Positions 1 through 11,156 of a DNA stretch of 64,000 bases are shown here, piece by piece; the stretch's first letter is position 1; every line of letters starts with the position of its first letter. A program made the translations under genes and the position numbers. The stretch is from Roseococcus sp. (lineage in GTDB: Bacteria > Pseudomonadota > Alphaproteobacteria > Acetobacterales > Acetobacteraceae). Location: the NCBI GenBank assembly GCA_026414745.1, contig JAOAIK010000009.1:36835-100834 (forward strand). The letters are read 5' to 3'. The notes under the pieces were generated by a model, which searched no databases, had not been told where the DNA came from, and saw only the letters and a list, made by a program, of their open reading frames with translations.

Positions 1-715
<715 letters not shown>

Positions 716-810
716 GTAGCGAGGCGCTTCGCAGCCGCGAAGGGGTCCGCTTCGCAGCGCGCCGCGCGAGGGTTACAAGGCGGAAAGACGAGTCAAGGGC
801 AGGCACGGCC

Positions 811-3094
<2,284 letters not shown>

Positions 3095-3105
<11 letters not shown>

Positions 3106-3451
3106 GCTCGAGCAGCCGCAGGATCGCCTCCACGCGCTCCTCCGGCAGGTCGCGGATGCGGCGGGCGAGCAGGTTCGCGAGCTGCGTCGCGCGGGGGCTG
3201 AGGCCGGAGGTGTCCACCACCACGCGCGGATGCGAGAGGCGGGCGAGCTGCACCATTTCCTCCGCCTCGTCCCAGATCAGGCCGAAATACTCGTTCACCT
3301 GGTGGATCAGCCCGCCCGAGGGGCGCCCGCGCCGGCCGTGTTCGAGGGCGGAGAGATAGGCGGGCGAGACATGCAGCGCGGCCGCGAGTTCGGTCAGCGT
3401 GATGCCGCGCGCCTCGCGCAGCGCGCGCAGCCGCGCGCCGAAGGGCGTCAT
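3095..3451 (-). CDS. Small XRE-family transcriptional regulator
   Basis: 118 residues. The N-terminal 60 form a Cro/C1-type helix-turn-helix (FGARLRALREARGITLTELA then VSPAYLSALEHGRRG), and the C-terminal half (LSHPRVVVDTSGLSPRATQL, then an Arg/Glu-rich helix) resembles the short extension common in alphaproteobacterial XRE proteins found beside Smr genes. The ATG at 3449-3451 shares an ATGA overlap with the stop of the upstream Smr gene, which fixes the start and indicates translational coupling. It is the last gene of the lutB-lutC-smr-xre string. Ligand and targets cannot be read from the sequence. Confidence 0.85.
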
Positions 3452-3972
3452 CGCGCCCGCCGCAGCAGCAGGTGCACCGCCCCGGCATTGGCCTTGTGCG
3501 GATGCGCCGCGCCGAGGATCAGCCCGCGCAGCTCGGGCCCGTTCAGCCAATGCGGCAGCTCGCGCCGCAGCACGCCGCCCTCGGGGCTGCTGCCCTTGCC
3601 GGTGACGATGCACACCACGCGCAGCCTCTCGGCCTGGGCGGCGAGCAGAAAGCCGCGCACCGCCGCATGGGCGCGGGCGGCGGTCATCCCATGCAGGTCG
3701 AGGGTGCGCTCGGGCTTCAGCGCGCCGCGCCGCAGCGCCCGCCAGCGCTTCGCGTCCAGCCCGGGCGGCTGCACGCCCACGCCGATCTCGGGCGGCGGCA
3801 GGCGGGGCGGGGGCGCGGGTGGCGGCAGGGCGGGGCGCGGCGGGGGCGTGACGGTGACGGAAGGGCCGGGCGGCGCCGCGGGCGGGGCGCGGCCGGGCAG
3901 CGGCCGCACGCTGCGCGTCACCGCGGCCCAGAGGGCGCGCTCCTCCTCGGTGAGGGCGCGCGCGCGCCTCAC
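3448..3972 (-). CDS. Smr/MutS2-type domain protein
   Basis: 174 residues. Residues 1-90 are charged then Pro/Ala-rich and look disordered; residues about 91-172 form an Smr domain with the diagnostic LDLHGMTAARAHAAV motif and the TGKG loop (VTGKGSSPEGGVLR), features of Smr nucleases/nucleic-acid binding proteins. The start is a GTG at 3970-3972 that overlaps the lutC stop as GTGA; no better ATG exists. Its own stop overlaps the XRE start as ATGA. The function of stand-alone Smr proteins in this phylum is unclear; a nicking or RNA-cleavage role is known only for relatives. Confidence 0.88.
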   Translation of the reverse strand: MRRARALTEEERALWAAVTRSVRPLPGRAPPAAPPGPSVTVTPPPRPALPPPAPPPRLPPPEIGVGVQPPGLDAKRWRALRRGALKPERTLDLHGMTAARAHAAVRGFLLAAQAERLRVVCIVTGKGSSPEGGVLRRELPHWLNGPELRGLILGAAHPHKANAGAVHLLLRRAR

Positions 3973-4658
3973 GGCGCGGACAGCGCGGCCGGGTCGTCGT
4001 CCACCAGGAGGATGTGCAGCCGGCGCGGGCCGTGCGCGCCGAGCTCCAGCGTCTGCTCGATGTCCGCGCTGCGCGAGGGCCCGGTGACGAGCATCACGTT
4101 GCGCGGCATGGCGCCCAGTTCGGCGCGCAGCAGGTCGAAGGCCTCCTCGTAGGCGCCCAGGATGCGGCTCGCGCGCAGGAACACCAGCGCCGTGTCGGGC
4201 AGCAGGTTCAGCGTGGTGGGGCGCTCGGGGGCGGAGGGCAGCATCAGCGTGCCCGTCTCGGCGATGCCGGCGAAGCCGTGCTGCAGGCTGACCGCATCCT
4301 CGGCCGCGCCGCGCCGCGCCTCCACCTGCAGCATCGGCCGGGCGGACCAGTCGAGGCCGATCAGCTCCGGGTGCGGGGCGATGGCGAGGCGCGGCGGCAG
4401 GTTCTGCGCGGCCAGGAACTCCGCCACCGCCGCCGGCACCTCGCGCGCGTCGGCGAGGCGGCGGACGCTGCCGAACTCCTTCTCCACATTGCGGATGAAC
4501 AGCGCCACCTGCTCGGCGCGCGGCAGGCGCGAGCGCGCCGGGATGAGATGGCGCGGATGGGCGGCGAGCCGCGCTTCCAGCATCAGGCGCTGGTCGGGGG
4601 GCAGCGGCCCGCGCTTCAGGCCGCGGCGGATGGCGGAGAGGATGGCCTCCCTGCTCAT
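3969..4658 (-). CDS. lutC: Lactate utilization protein C family (LutC/YkgG)
   Basis: 229 residues of the LUD domain family. The N-terminal helices (MSREAILSAIRRGLKRG) and the core GIAETGTLMLPSAPERPTTLNLLPDTALVFL are the LutC/YkgG signature. Together with LutA and LutB it forms the iron-sulfur L-lactate dehydrogenase that converts L-lactate to pyruvate in the cytoplasm. The ATG at 4656-4658 overlaps the lutB stop (ATGA). The 3' end overlaps the Smr start. No lutA is present in the window, so the enzyme is either completed by a distant lutA or uses another CCG-domain subunit. Confidence 0.9.
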   Translation of the reverse strand: MSREAILSAIRRGLKRGPLPPDQRLMLEARLAAHPRHLIPARSRLPRAEQVALFIRNVEKEFGSVRRLADAREVPAAVAEFLAAQNLPPRLAIAPHPELIGLDWSARPMLQVEARRGAAEDAVSLQHGFAGIAETGTLMLPSAPERPTTLNLLPDTALVFLRASRILGAYEEAFDLLRAELGAMPRNVMLVTGPSRSADIEQTLELGAHGPRRLHILLVDDDPAALSAP

Positions 4659-6076
4659 CGCCCGCGCTGCCTCGCGGCGTATTCGGCCATGAAGGTGCGG
4701 CCCTGCGGCACGGGCAGGTCGCGCCCCGCCGTCCAGCCGCCCGCGAAGGGGAACGAGGTGAAGGCCCCCCTGCCGCGCGCCAGCAGCCTGAGCAGCGCCA
4801 CCGCCGCGCGTGTGGCCAGGCGATAGGCCTGCGGGCGGCGGGCGAACCAGGCCCAGAGGGCGAGGCTGCCGCGCGCCGCGCCGGGCTGGAGGTGGCGCTC
4901 GAACTCGCGCTCGCGCCAATGGCGCATCATCTTCGGCAGCGGGATCTTCACCGGGCAGACGCTCTCGCACTTGCCGCAGAAGGTGCTGGCGTTGGGCAGG
5001 TGCCCGGCCTTGTCCACGCCGATCAGCGAGGGCGTGAGCACGCTGCCCATCGGCCCCGGATAGACCCAGCCATAGCTGTGCCCGCCCACCGCGCCATAGA
5101 CCGGGCAGTGGTTCATGCAGGCGGCGCAGCGGATGCAGCGCAGCATCTCCTGGAACTCGGTGCCGAGCATCTCGGAGCGGCCATTGTCCACCAGCACCAC
5201 ATGATACTCCTGCGGCCCGTCGAGGTCGCCGGGCCGGCGGCCGCCGGTGGAAAAGGTGGTGTAGACCGAGAAATCCTGCCCCGTGGCGCTGCGCGCCAGC
5301 AGGCGCAGCAGGCTCACGCAATCCTCCAGCGTCGGCACCACCTTCTCGATGGAGGCCAGCGCGATGTGCACGCGCGGCAGCGTCTGCGTCAGGTCGCCAT
5401 TCCCCTCATTGGTGACGATGACGCTGCTGCCCGTCTCCGCGATCAGGAAGTTCGCGCCGGTGATGCCCACGTCGGCCGCGAGGAACTGCTGGCGCAGCTT
5501 GGTGCGCGCCTCGGCCAGGATGTCGCGCCGCTCGTGGAAGACGCGGTCGGGGTCGAGGTCGGTGTGGGCGCGGCGGAAGTCGGCCTCCCAGTCCTCCCTG
5601 TTGAGATGGAAGGCGGGGGCGATGATGTGCGAGGGCGTCTCGCGCCGGAGCTGGATGATGTATTCGCCGAGATCCGTCTCCACCGGCCGGATGCCGTGCG
5701 CCTCGAGATGGGCGTTGATCCCGAGCTCCTCGGAAATCATGGACTTGCCCTTGGTGACGGTCTTCGCGCCCGCCGCGCGGCAGATCTCGAGCACCGCCGC
5801 GCGCGCCTCCTCGGCGGTGCGGCACCAGTGCACGGTGCCGCCCGCGCGCTCGACATTGGCGGCGAAGGTCTCGAGGTAGAAGTCGAGATGCGCCAGCGTG
5901 TGGTTCTTGATGTCGCGTCCGATGTCGCGCAGCGCCTCGAACTCGGGCAGGCGGGCCACCGCCTCGGCGCGGCGTTGCAGGAAGGCGCCCTTGGCCTTGC
6001 CCAGGGCCTTCTGCAGCCCGGGGTCGCCGAGCGCGCGCGCGGCGTTCTCCTTGAAGGCGGGGGAGGTGACGTGCAT
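4655..6076 (-). CDS. lutB: Iron-sulfur L-lactate dehydrogenase subunit LutB (YkgF family)
   Basis: 473 residues from the ATG at 6074-6076; an earlier in-frame start at 6106 would add ten atypical residues. The N-terminal LUD domain (VTKGKSMISEELGIN, ITGANFLIAETGSSVIVTNEGN) is followed by a 2x[4Fe-4S] ferredoxin region: CIRCAACMNHCPVYG (Cys314/317/320/324) and CGKCESVCPVKIP (Cys367/370/374). It is the electron-transfer subunit of LutABC. It is first gene of a coupled string (lutB-lutC-smr-xre) and diverges from the aminotransferase at 6182 across 105 bp. The expected partner lutA is missing on both sides. Confidence 0.92.
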   Translation of the reverse strand: MHVTSPAFKENAARALGDPGLQKALGKAKGAFLQRRAEAVARLPEFEALRDIGRDIKNHTLAHLDFYLETFAANVERAGGTVHWCRTAEEARAAVLEICRAAGAKTVTKGKSMISEELGINAHLEAHGIRPVETDLGEYIIQLRRETPSHIIAPAFHLNREDWEADFRRAHTDLDPDRVFHERRDILAEARTKLRQQFLAADVGITGANFLIAETGSSVIVTNEGNGDLTQTLPRVHIALASIEKVVPTLEDCVSLLRLLARSATGQDFSVYTTFSTGGRRPGDLDGPQEYHVVLVDNGRSEMLGTEFQEMLRCIRCAACMNHCPVYGAVGGHSYGWVYPGPMGSVLTPSLIGVDKAGHLPNASTFCGKCESVCPVKIPLPKMMRHWREREFERHLQPGAARGSLALWAWFARRPQAYRLATRAAVALLRLLARGRGAFTSFPFAGGWTAGRDLPVPQGRTFMAEYAARQRGR

Positions 6077-6181
6077 GTCCGAATCCTTACCGCAGCGCGG
6101 CGCCATGCGGAATGCCGCGCGCGGAGGGACTGACGACGGGCACGGCCCGGCCTATCCTGCCCGCGAAGGAGCCCTGCCGCC

Positions 6182-7510
6182 ATGAACGAGATCGCCATTC
6201 CGCGTCCGAACGATCTGGACGCCTTCTGGATGCCCTTCTCCGACAACAAGTACTTCAAGGGCACGCCGCGGCTGCTCGCCCGGGCGGAAGGGATGCACTA
6301 CTACACGCCCGAGGGGCGCGAGGTGCTGGACGGCACGGCGGGCCTGTGGTGCTGCAACGCGGGCCATGGCCGGCGCGAGATCACCGAGGCGATCCAGAAG
6401 CAGGCCGCCATCCTCGACTTCGCGCCCACCTTCCAGCTCGGCCACCCCATCGCCTTCGAGGCGGCGGCGCGCGTGGCGGACCTCACGCCCCGGGGGCTCG
6501 ACCGCGTCTTCTTCACCAACTCGGGCAGCGAGAGCGCGGACACGGCGCTGAAGATCGCCCTCGCCTACCAGCGCGCGCGCGGCCAGGCGCAGCGCGTGCG
6601 CCTGGTGGGGCGCGAGCGCGGCTACCACGGCGTGGGCTTCGGCGGCATGTCGGTGGGCGGGATCGGGCCGAACCGCAGGCAGTTCGGCGCCATGCTGCCC
6701 TATGTGGACCACCTGCCCCACACCCATCTTCCCGAGCGCAACGCCTTCAGCCGCGGCCAGCCCGAGCACGGCGCGCATCTCGCCGACGAACTCGAGCGCC
6801 TCGTCGCCCTGCACGGCGATACCATCGCGGCGGTGATGGTGGAGCCGGTGGCCGGCTCCACGGGCGTGCTGGTGCCGCCCAAAGGCTATCTCGAACGGCT
6901 GCGCGCGCTGTGCGACACGCACGGCATCCTGCTCATCTTCGACGAGGTGATCACCGGCTTCGGCCGCATCGGCACCCATTTCGGCGCCGAGCGCCTGGGC
7001 GTGATCCCCGACATCCTCACCATGGCCAAGGGGCTGACCAACGCCGCCGTGCCCATGGGCGCGGTGGCGGTGAAGACGGAGATCTACGACGCCATCGTCC
7101 AGGGCACGCAGAGCGGCATCGAGTTCTTCCACGGCTACACCTATTCGGGGCACCCGCTCGCCTCGGCCGCGGCCATCGCCGCCATGGACATCCATGTGCG
7201 CGAGGATCTGCCCGGCCGGGTGCGCGCCATCGAGCCCTACTGGGAGGAGGCCGCGCACAGCCTGCGCGGCGCGCCCAACGTGGTGGACATTCGCAACCAC
7301 GGGCTGATCGCGGGCATCGAGCTCGCTCCGCGCGAGGGGCGCCCCGGCGAGCGGGCCATCCGCGTCTTCCGCCGCTGCTTCGACGAGGGCGTGCTGATCC
7401 GCGTCACCGGCGACATCGTGGCGCTCTCGCCCCCGCTGATCATCGAGAAGCCGCAGGTGGACCGCATCATCTCCACCCTGCAGGACGCGCTCTACGCCGA
7501 AGCCGCCTGA
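6182..7510 (+). CDS. Omega-amino acid (beta-alanine type):pyruvate aminotransferase, class III
   Basis: 442 residues, the length typical of beta-alanine:pyruvate transaminases. The N-terminus FWMPFSDNKYFKGTPRLL and DGTAGLWCCNAGHGRREI are characteristic of this subgroup. PLP site: IFDEVITGFGR (Asp254) and TMAKGLTNAAVPMG with the Schiff-base Lys283; TNSGSESADTALK contacts the phosphate. It moves an amino group from an omega-amino acid or amine to pyruvate in the cytoplasm. A strong ribosome site, GAAGGAG, precedes the ATG. It stands alone, divergent from lutB; true substrate is unproven, since this family also accepts many amines. Confidence 0.9.
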   Translation: MNEIAIPRPNDLDAFWMPFSDNKYFKGTPRLLARAEGMHYYTPEGREVLDGTAGLWCCNAGHGRREITEAIQKQAAILDFAPTFQLGHPIAFEAAARVADLTPRGLDRVFFTNSGSESADTALKIALAYQRARGQAQRVRLVGRERGYHGVGFGGMSVGGIGPNRRQFGAMLPYVDHLPHTHLPERNAFSRGQPEHGAHLADELERLVALHGDTIAAVMVEPVAGSTGVLVPPKGYLERLRALCDTHGILLIFDEVITGFGRIGTHFGAERLGVIPDILTMAKGLTNAAVPMGAVAVKTEIYDAIVQGTQSGIEFFHGYTYSGHPLASAAAIAAMDIHVREDLPGRVRAIEPYWEEAAHSLRGAPNVVDIRNHGLIAGIELAPREGRPGERAIRVFRRCFDEGVLIRVTGDIVALSPPLIIEKPQVDRIISTLQDALYAEAA

Positions 7511-8178
7511 CGCAGGGCGGCGTGGGCGGCGGCGCTGGCGCGGCCGATGCGGATGAGCGCCGGCAGCTCCCAGGGCCGGCGGGCGAGGGCCGCCAGCACC
7601 CGCGGCAGGTCCGGCCTGCCCTCGGGCGTGAGGGCGGCGGCGCGGGGGATCGCCTCCTCCGCCGAATCGGCCACTGCGCGCAGCACCGCGAAGGGCAGCC
7701 CGTGCCGGGCGGCGGCGCGGGCCATGACGCCGCTTTCCATGTCCACCGCCAGCGCACGGGTGGCGGCGTGCAGGGCGCGCTTGGCCGCCGCGTCGCGCAC
7801 CAGCGTCGCGCTGCCCGCCAGCACGGCGGGCGTCGCGCCGGTGCGGGCGACGATCTCGGCCGTCCAGACGGGATCGGGCAGGAAGATCCCGCCCTCCGCC
7901 GCCACCGCCTCGGCCGCCAGCAGCGCACCGCGCGGCAGGCCCGGCGCGAGGCCGCCCGCCAGGCCGAAGGAGAGCAGCCGCCGCACGCCGGCGGGCGGCG
8001 GATCGAGCGCGCGGGCAAGGCGCGCCGGATCCGCGCCCGAGACGAGCACCGGCACGCCCGGCGGCAGCAGCCGCGCCTCGCTCTGCAGCCCCACCACCAC
8101 CAGGGTTCCGGGCGCGAAGGCCGGATGGCCGCGGCCGGGGGCGCCGGCGTTCAGCACGGCGGCGCCATGTCCTTCCAT
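7492..8178 (-). CDS. PNP/UDP phosphorylase-family protein, possibly hopanoid-type nucleosidase (HpnG-like)
   Basis: 228 residues of the purine nucleoside phosphorylase/5'-methylthioadenosine nucleosidase fold. Visible marks are LVVVGLQSEARLL at the first strand, the glycine turn LLSFGLAGGLAPGLPRG, and AVDMESGVMARAAARHGLPF, which contains the Met-Glu ribose-binding motif, followed by AVLRAVADSA. The short, poorly conserved form resembles adenosylhopane nucleosidase HpnG, but no hopanoid gene is nearby, so this is a tentative call. The start at 8178 overlaps the amidase end by 28 bp. The 3' end overlaps the aminotransferase end by 19 bp. Confidence 0.65.
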   Translation of the reverse strand: MEGHGAAVLNAGAPGRGHPAFAPGTLVVVGLQSEARLLPPGVPVLVSGADPARLARALDPPPAGVRRLLSFGLAGGLAPGLPRGALLAAEAVAAEGGIFLPDPVWTAEIVARTGATPAVLAGSATLVRDAAAKRALHAATRALAVDMESGVMARAAARHGLPFAVLRAVADSAEEAIPRAAALTPEGRPDLPRVLAALARRPWELPALIRIGRASAAAHAALRQAASA

Positions 8179-9506
8179 GGCGCGGCGCGCTCATAGCCGT
8201 GCGCCGCGCGCAGCAGCCGCGCCTCGGCGAAGGCGGGGGCGGCGAGTTGCAGCGAGAGGGGCAGCCCCTCCGAGGAGAGGCCGCTCATCAGCGTGATGGC
8301 GGGGTGGCCCGTCACGTTGAAGGGGGTGCGCGCCTGGCGGGGATAGGTGCGCTCCACCTCGGCCTCGTCCTCGATGCGGGCGGCGGGGTCCATGCTGCTC
8401 GCGGTCAGCAGCAGGTCCACCTCGCGGAAGGCGGCATCGACGGCGGCGCTCAGCGCGGTGCGGCGGCGCATGGCATGCATGTGGTCCACCGCCGGCAGCA
8501 GCAGCCCGGGCAGCAGGCGCCGGCGCGTCACGGCGGCATAGTCCTGCGGGCGGGTGCGGAGCCATTCCTCGTGGATCACGCTGCTCTCGGCCGCGAGGAT
8601 GGTGCGGTTCACCGCCGCGAACTCGGCCAGCGGGGGCAGCGTCACCTCGCGCAGCGCCGCGCCTTCGGCGGCCATCAACGCGGCGGCGGCCTCCAGGCTC
8701 GCGGCCATCTCGGGGTGCGCGGGCATGTCGCGCTCGTGGAAGTGGCGCACGAAGCCGATGCGCAGCCCCCTGAGGCCGAGGCCGAGCTCGCGCGTATAGT
8801 CCTCGCGGTGGCCGCTCATCACGTTCAGCATCAGCGCGGCGTCGCGCACGGTGCGGGTCAGCGGCCCGACATGATCGAGCGAGAAGGCGAGCGGGAAGAC
8901 GCCCGCGCGCGGCACCAGATCGTAGCTCGGCTTGAGGCCGACGATCCCGCACTGCGAGGCGGGGTGCCGCACGCTGCCGCCGGTGTCGGTGCCCAGCGCC
9001 GCGGGCAGCATGCGCGCCGCCACCGCCGCGCCGGAGCCGGAGGAGGAGCCGCCCGGGTGATGCGCCGTGTTCCAGGGGTTGCGGGCCGGGGGGAAGGGCA
9101 GGTCGAAGGCCGGGCCGCCGATGGCGAACTCATGCGTGGCGAGCTTGCCCGGGAACACCGCCCCGGCCGCGCGCAGCCGCGCCACCACCGCCGCGTCCTC
9201 GGCCGCCACATGGTCGAGGCGCAGCTTCGAGTGGCAGGTGGTGGGGTGGCCGGCCAGATCGATGATGTCCTTCAGCCCCACCGGGATGCCGTGCAGGGGC
9301 GAGCGGGGGCCATTGCGGGCGATCTCGGCCTCGGCGGCGCGGGCGGCGGCCTCGGCCTCCTCCACCGTCACGCGCACGAAGGCGTTGAGGCGGGAGTCGA
9401 GGGCCGCGATCCGCCTCAGGCAATCCTCCAGCAGCTCGACGGGCGAGAGCCGCCGCGCGGCGATGAGGGCAGCGGCCTCGGCCAGGGAGAGGGTGTGCGG
9501 GTTCAC
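8151..9506 (-). CDS. AtzE-like amidase (amidase signature family)
   Basis: 451 residues with the complete amidase-signature triad: Lys79 in [13 protein letters not shown], the cis-Ser in [12 protein letters not shown] (near 155) and nucleophile Ser178 in [12 protein letters not shown]. The start is the GTG at 9504-9506, overlapping the stop of the small upstream gene as GTGA, so the two are translationally coupled. That pairing matches AtzE (1-carboxybiuret hydrolase) with AtzG and the HpxXY pair, where the amidase needs the small GatC-like subunit. The substrate here is unknown; the downstream nucleosidase-like gene may belong to the same transcript. Confidence 0.88.
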   Translation of the reverse strand: MNPHTLSLAEAAALIAARRLSPVELLEDCLRRIAALDSRLNAFVRVTVEEAEAAARAAEAEIARNGPRSPLHGIPVGLKDIIDLAGHPTTCHSKLRLDHVAAEDAAVVARLRAAGAVFPGKLATHEFAIGGPAFDLPFPPARNPWNTAHHPGGSSSGSGAAVAARMLPAALGTDTGGSVRHPASQCGIVGLKPSYDLVPRAGVFPLAFSLDHVGPLTRTVRDAALMLNVMSGHREDYTRELGLGLRGLRIGFVRHFHERDMPAHPEMAASLEAAAALMAAEGAALREVTLPPLAEFAAVNRTILAAESSVIHEEWLRTRPQDYAAVTRRRLLPGLLLPAVDHMHAMRRRTALSAAVDAAFREVDLLLTASSMDPAARIEDEAEVERTYPRQARTPFNVTGHPAITLMSGLSSEGLPLSLQLAAPAFAEARLLRAAHGYERAAPWKDMAPPC

Positions 9507-9682
9507 GGCGCCGGCAGCCGGAAGGCAGGGGTGGGCTCCTGCATCGGGTCGGCGTCGCGGCGCAGGGCGGCCCGGTGGCGCGCGAGGGTCTCCAGCGCGG
9601 CGCGCAGATCCTCGGGATAACGGGCCGCCAGCGCCTCCAGCCCGGCGGCCTTGGCCAGGGCGGCGATCTCCTCGTCGGTCAT
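9503..9682 (-). CDS. Small AtzG/HpxX-like (DUF4089, GatC-like) amidase partner
   Basis: 59 residues beginning MTDEEIAALAKAAGLEALA and ending in the pattern EPTPAFRLP. The helix-helix-linker shape and the terminal EPxPxFR motif are those of the DUF4089/AtzG proteins, which wrap around an AtzE-type amidase as GatC wraps GatA. It precedes the amidase with a GTGA overlap, the same order as atzG-atzE. The ATG at 9680-9682 has only a weak purine stretch (GGGAA) upstream. Subunit role is inferred from size, motif and coupling, since the family is poorly conserved. Confidence 0.75.
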   Translation of the reverse strand: MTDEEIAALAKAAGLEALAARYPEDLRAALETLARHRAALRRDADPMQEPTPAFRLPAP

Positions 9683-9750
9683 GGCGGGAACCCCTTGCTC
9701 GGCGCGCCCAGAGTGCGGCAGGGCCGGCCGGCTGGAAAGGGCGGAGGGGG

Positions 9751-9805
9751 AAGAAAAAGACAGGGGGCGGAGGCGCATCGGGGGGGATCGGCCATCCGCC
9801 CCCTG
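9751..9805 (-). terminator. Intrinsic terminator of the candidate RNA
   Basis: Perfect 11-bp GC-rich stem (9761-9771 with 9795-9805), 23-nt loop, and a U-rich 3' tail UCUUUUUCUU in minus-strand orientation. The plus strand has no T tract, so orientation is clear. Confidence 0.7.
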
Positions 9806-9925
9806 CAAGTGGGAGCCGCGCCGGAAGAGAGACCGGCACGGGTTCCGGGAGAGACAGGAGCCATCGGGGGGAGGAAAGCTCCTGGGCGGATGATGCCGCG
9901 AAGGGGTTACCGAAGGGTTTCCCGG
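9751..9925 (-). ncRNA. Candidate structured small RNA or attenuated leader upstream of the AtzG/AtzE-like genes
   Basis: On the minus strand this 307-bp spacer (9683-9989) folds in order into: hairpin A, 9884-9855, stem CAGGAGC/GCTCCTG with a 16-nt loop that includes UUUCCUCCCCCC, an anti-Shine-Dalgarno-like sequence; hairpin B, 9848-9821, stem CCGGAA/TTCCGG; and hairpin C, 9805-9761, an 11-bp perfect stem CAGGGGGCGGA/TCCGCCCCCTG followed at once by TCTTTTTCTT (9760-9751). C is an intrinsic terminator on the minus strand, yet no gene lies upstream on that strand to be terminated. Either a trans-acting sRNA or a premature-termination leader for the amidase genes fits. The 5' end is not defined by sequence. 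Confidence 0.55.
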
Positions 9926-9989
9926 CCGCGCCGAATTGTCGCGACGCGCCGCGGGCGGTATCGGGCGAGGGAACGGGAAGGGATCGCGC

Positions 9990-11156
9990 ATGCTGCCGCT
10001 TTCGGGCCTCAAGATCGTCGAGCTCGGCCACTACATCGCCGCCCCCTTCTGCACGCGGCTGCTCGCCGATCTCGGCGCCGAGGTCATCAAGGTCGAGCCG
10101 CCCGGGGGCGACCCCTTCCGCGGCTGGGGCGCGCAGCACAACGGCCATTCCGTGTGGTTCAGCGTGCATGGGCGCAACAAGCTCTCCGTCACGCTCGACC
10201 TCAAGAGCGAGGAGGGGCGGCGCCGCGTGAAGGCGCTGGCGCGCCGGGCCGATGCGCTGGTGGAGAATTTCCGGCCCGGCTATCTCGAACGCATCGGCCT
10301 GGGCCCCGCCGTGCTGCAGGCGGAGAACCCGGGGCTCGTCATCGCCCGCATCTCCGGCTACGGGCAGGACGGCCCCTACCGCGACAAACCCGCCTTCGGC
10401 GCCATCGGCGAGGCGATGGGGGGCTTGCGCCACCTCACCGCCAACCCGGGCCAGAGCGAGTATCCGCCGCCGCGCTGCGGCGTCTCGATCAGCGACGACC
10501 TCGCGGGGATGTATGCGGCGCTCGCCCTCGTCTCGGCCTGCTGGGGGCGGGAGAGGGGCAACCATGCGGGGCGCGTGCTCGACCTCGACCTCGTCTCCAG
10601 CGTGTTCTCGCTGATGGAAGGGATGCTGCCCGAATACGGGCTGTTCGGCTGGGTGCGGCAGCCCGCGGGCGCGGCGATCCCCACCGCGGCGCCGACCAAC
10701 ACCTATCCCTGCGCCGACGGCAAATGGCTTTGCGTCGCCGGCAACAGCGACCTCATCTTCCGCCGCCTCATGGGCGCGATCGGGCGGATGGATCTCGCGG
10801 AGGATCCGCGCATGGCGACCAATGGCGGTCGCTGCGCCCATGCGGCGGAGCTGGATGCGGCCATCGCCGCCTGGACGCGCACCCTGCCCGCGGCCGAGGC
10901 CGAGGCCGCGCTGGAGGCCGCCGAGGTGCCCTGCTCGCGTCTCTACGACATCGCCGACTGCGCCCATGACCCGCATTTCCTGGCGCGCGGACTGGTGCAG
11001 CGCGTGGCGGACCCGCTGCTCGGCGAGGTGCTGCACCCCGCACCCCCCTTCCGGCTGGACGGCGTCGATCCGGCTGACATGATCCGCTGGCCAGGCCGCG
11101 CGGCCGGCGCGGACAACGACCATGTCTTCCACGAGCTGCTGGGGGAGCCCCGATGA
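9990..11156 (+). CDS. CaiB/BaiF family III CoA-transferase
   Basis: 388 residues from the ATG at 9990 (GGGAAGGGA precedes it); an upstream in-frame start at 9936 would add 18 non-family residues. Family III marks: LSGLKIVELGHYIAAPFCTRLLADLGAEVIKVE at the N-terminus, VENFRPGYLERIGLG, ISGYGQDGPYRDKPAF, and ISDDLAGMYAA with the expected catalytic Asp near 169. It moves CoA between an acyl-CoA and a carboxylate. The stop overlaps the ATG of the lyase (ATGA), so a CoA ester is probably formed here and cleaved next, as in leucine- or itaconate/citramalate-type degradation. The actual acid is not readable. Confidence 0.9.
   Translation: MLPLSGLKIVELGHYIAAPFCTRLLADLGAEVIKVEPPGGDPFRGWGAQHNGHSVWFSVHGRNKLSVTLDLKSEEGRRRVKALARRADALVENFRPGYLERIGLGPAVLQAENPGLVIARISGYGQDGPYRDKPAFGAIGEAMGGLRHLTANPGQSEYPPPRCGVSISDDLAGMYAALALVSACWGRERGNHAGRVLDLDLVSSVFSLMEGMLPEYGLFGWVRQPAGAAIPTAAPTNTYPCADGKWLCVAGNSDLIFRRLMGAIGRMDLAEDPRMATNGGRCAHAAELDAAIAAWTRTLPAAEAEAALEAAEVPCSRLYDIADCAHDPHFLARGLVQRVADPLLGEVLHPAPPFRLDGVDPADMIRWPGRAAGADNDHVFHELLGEPR

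Noticed and set aside
3969..5321. 450-codon version of lutC
   Set aside because: The first 221 codons are antisense-like frame within lutB. The LutC family start is the ATG at 4656-4658, coupled to lutB.
8151..11132. One 993-codon minus-strand protein covering the amidase and beyond
   Set aside because: Only the C-terminal 451 codons show amidase motifs. The GTG at 9504-9506 with its GTGA overlap is a proper start; the rest is antisense to the CoA-transferase.
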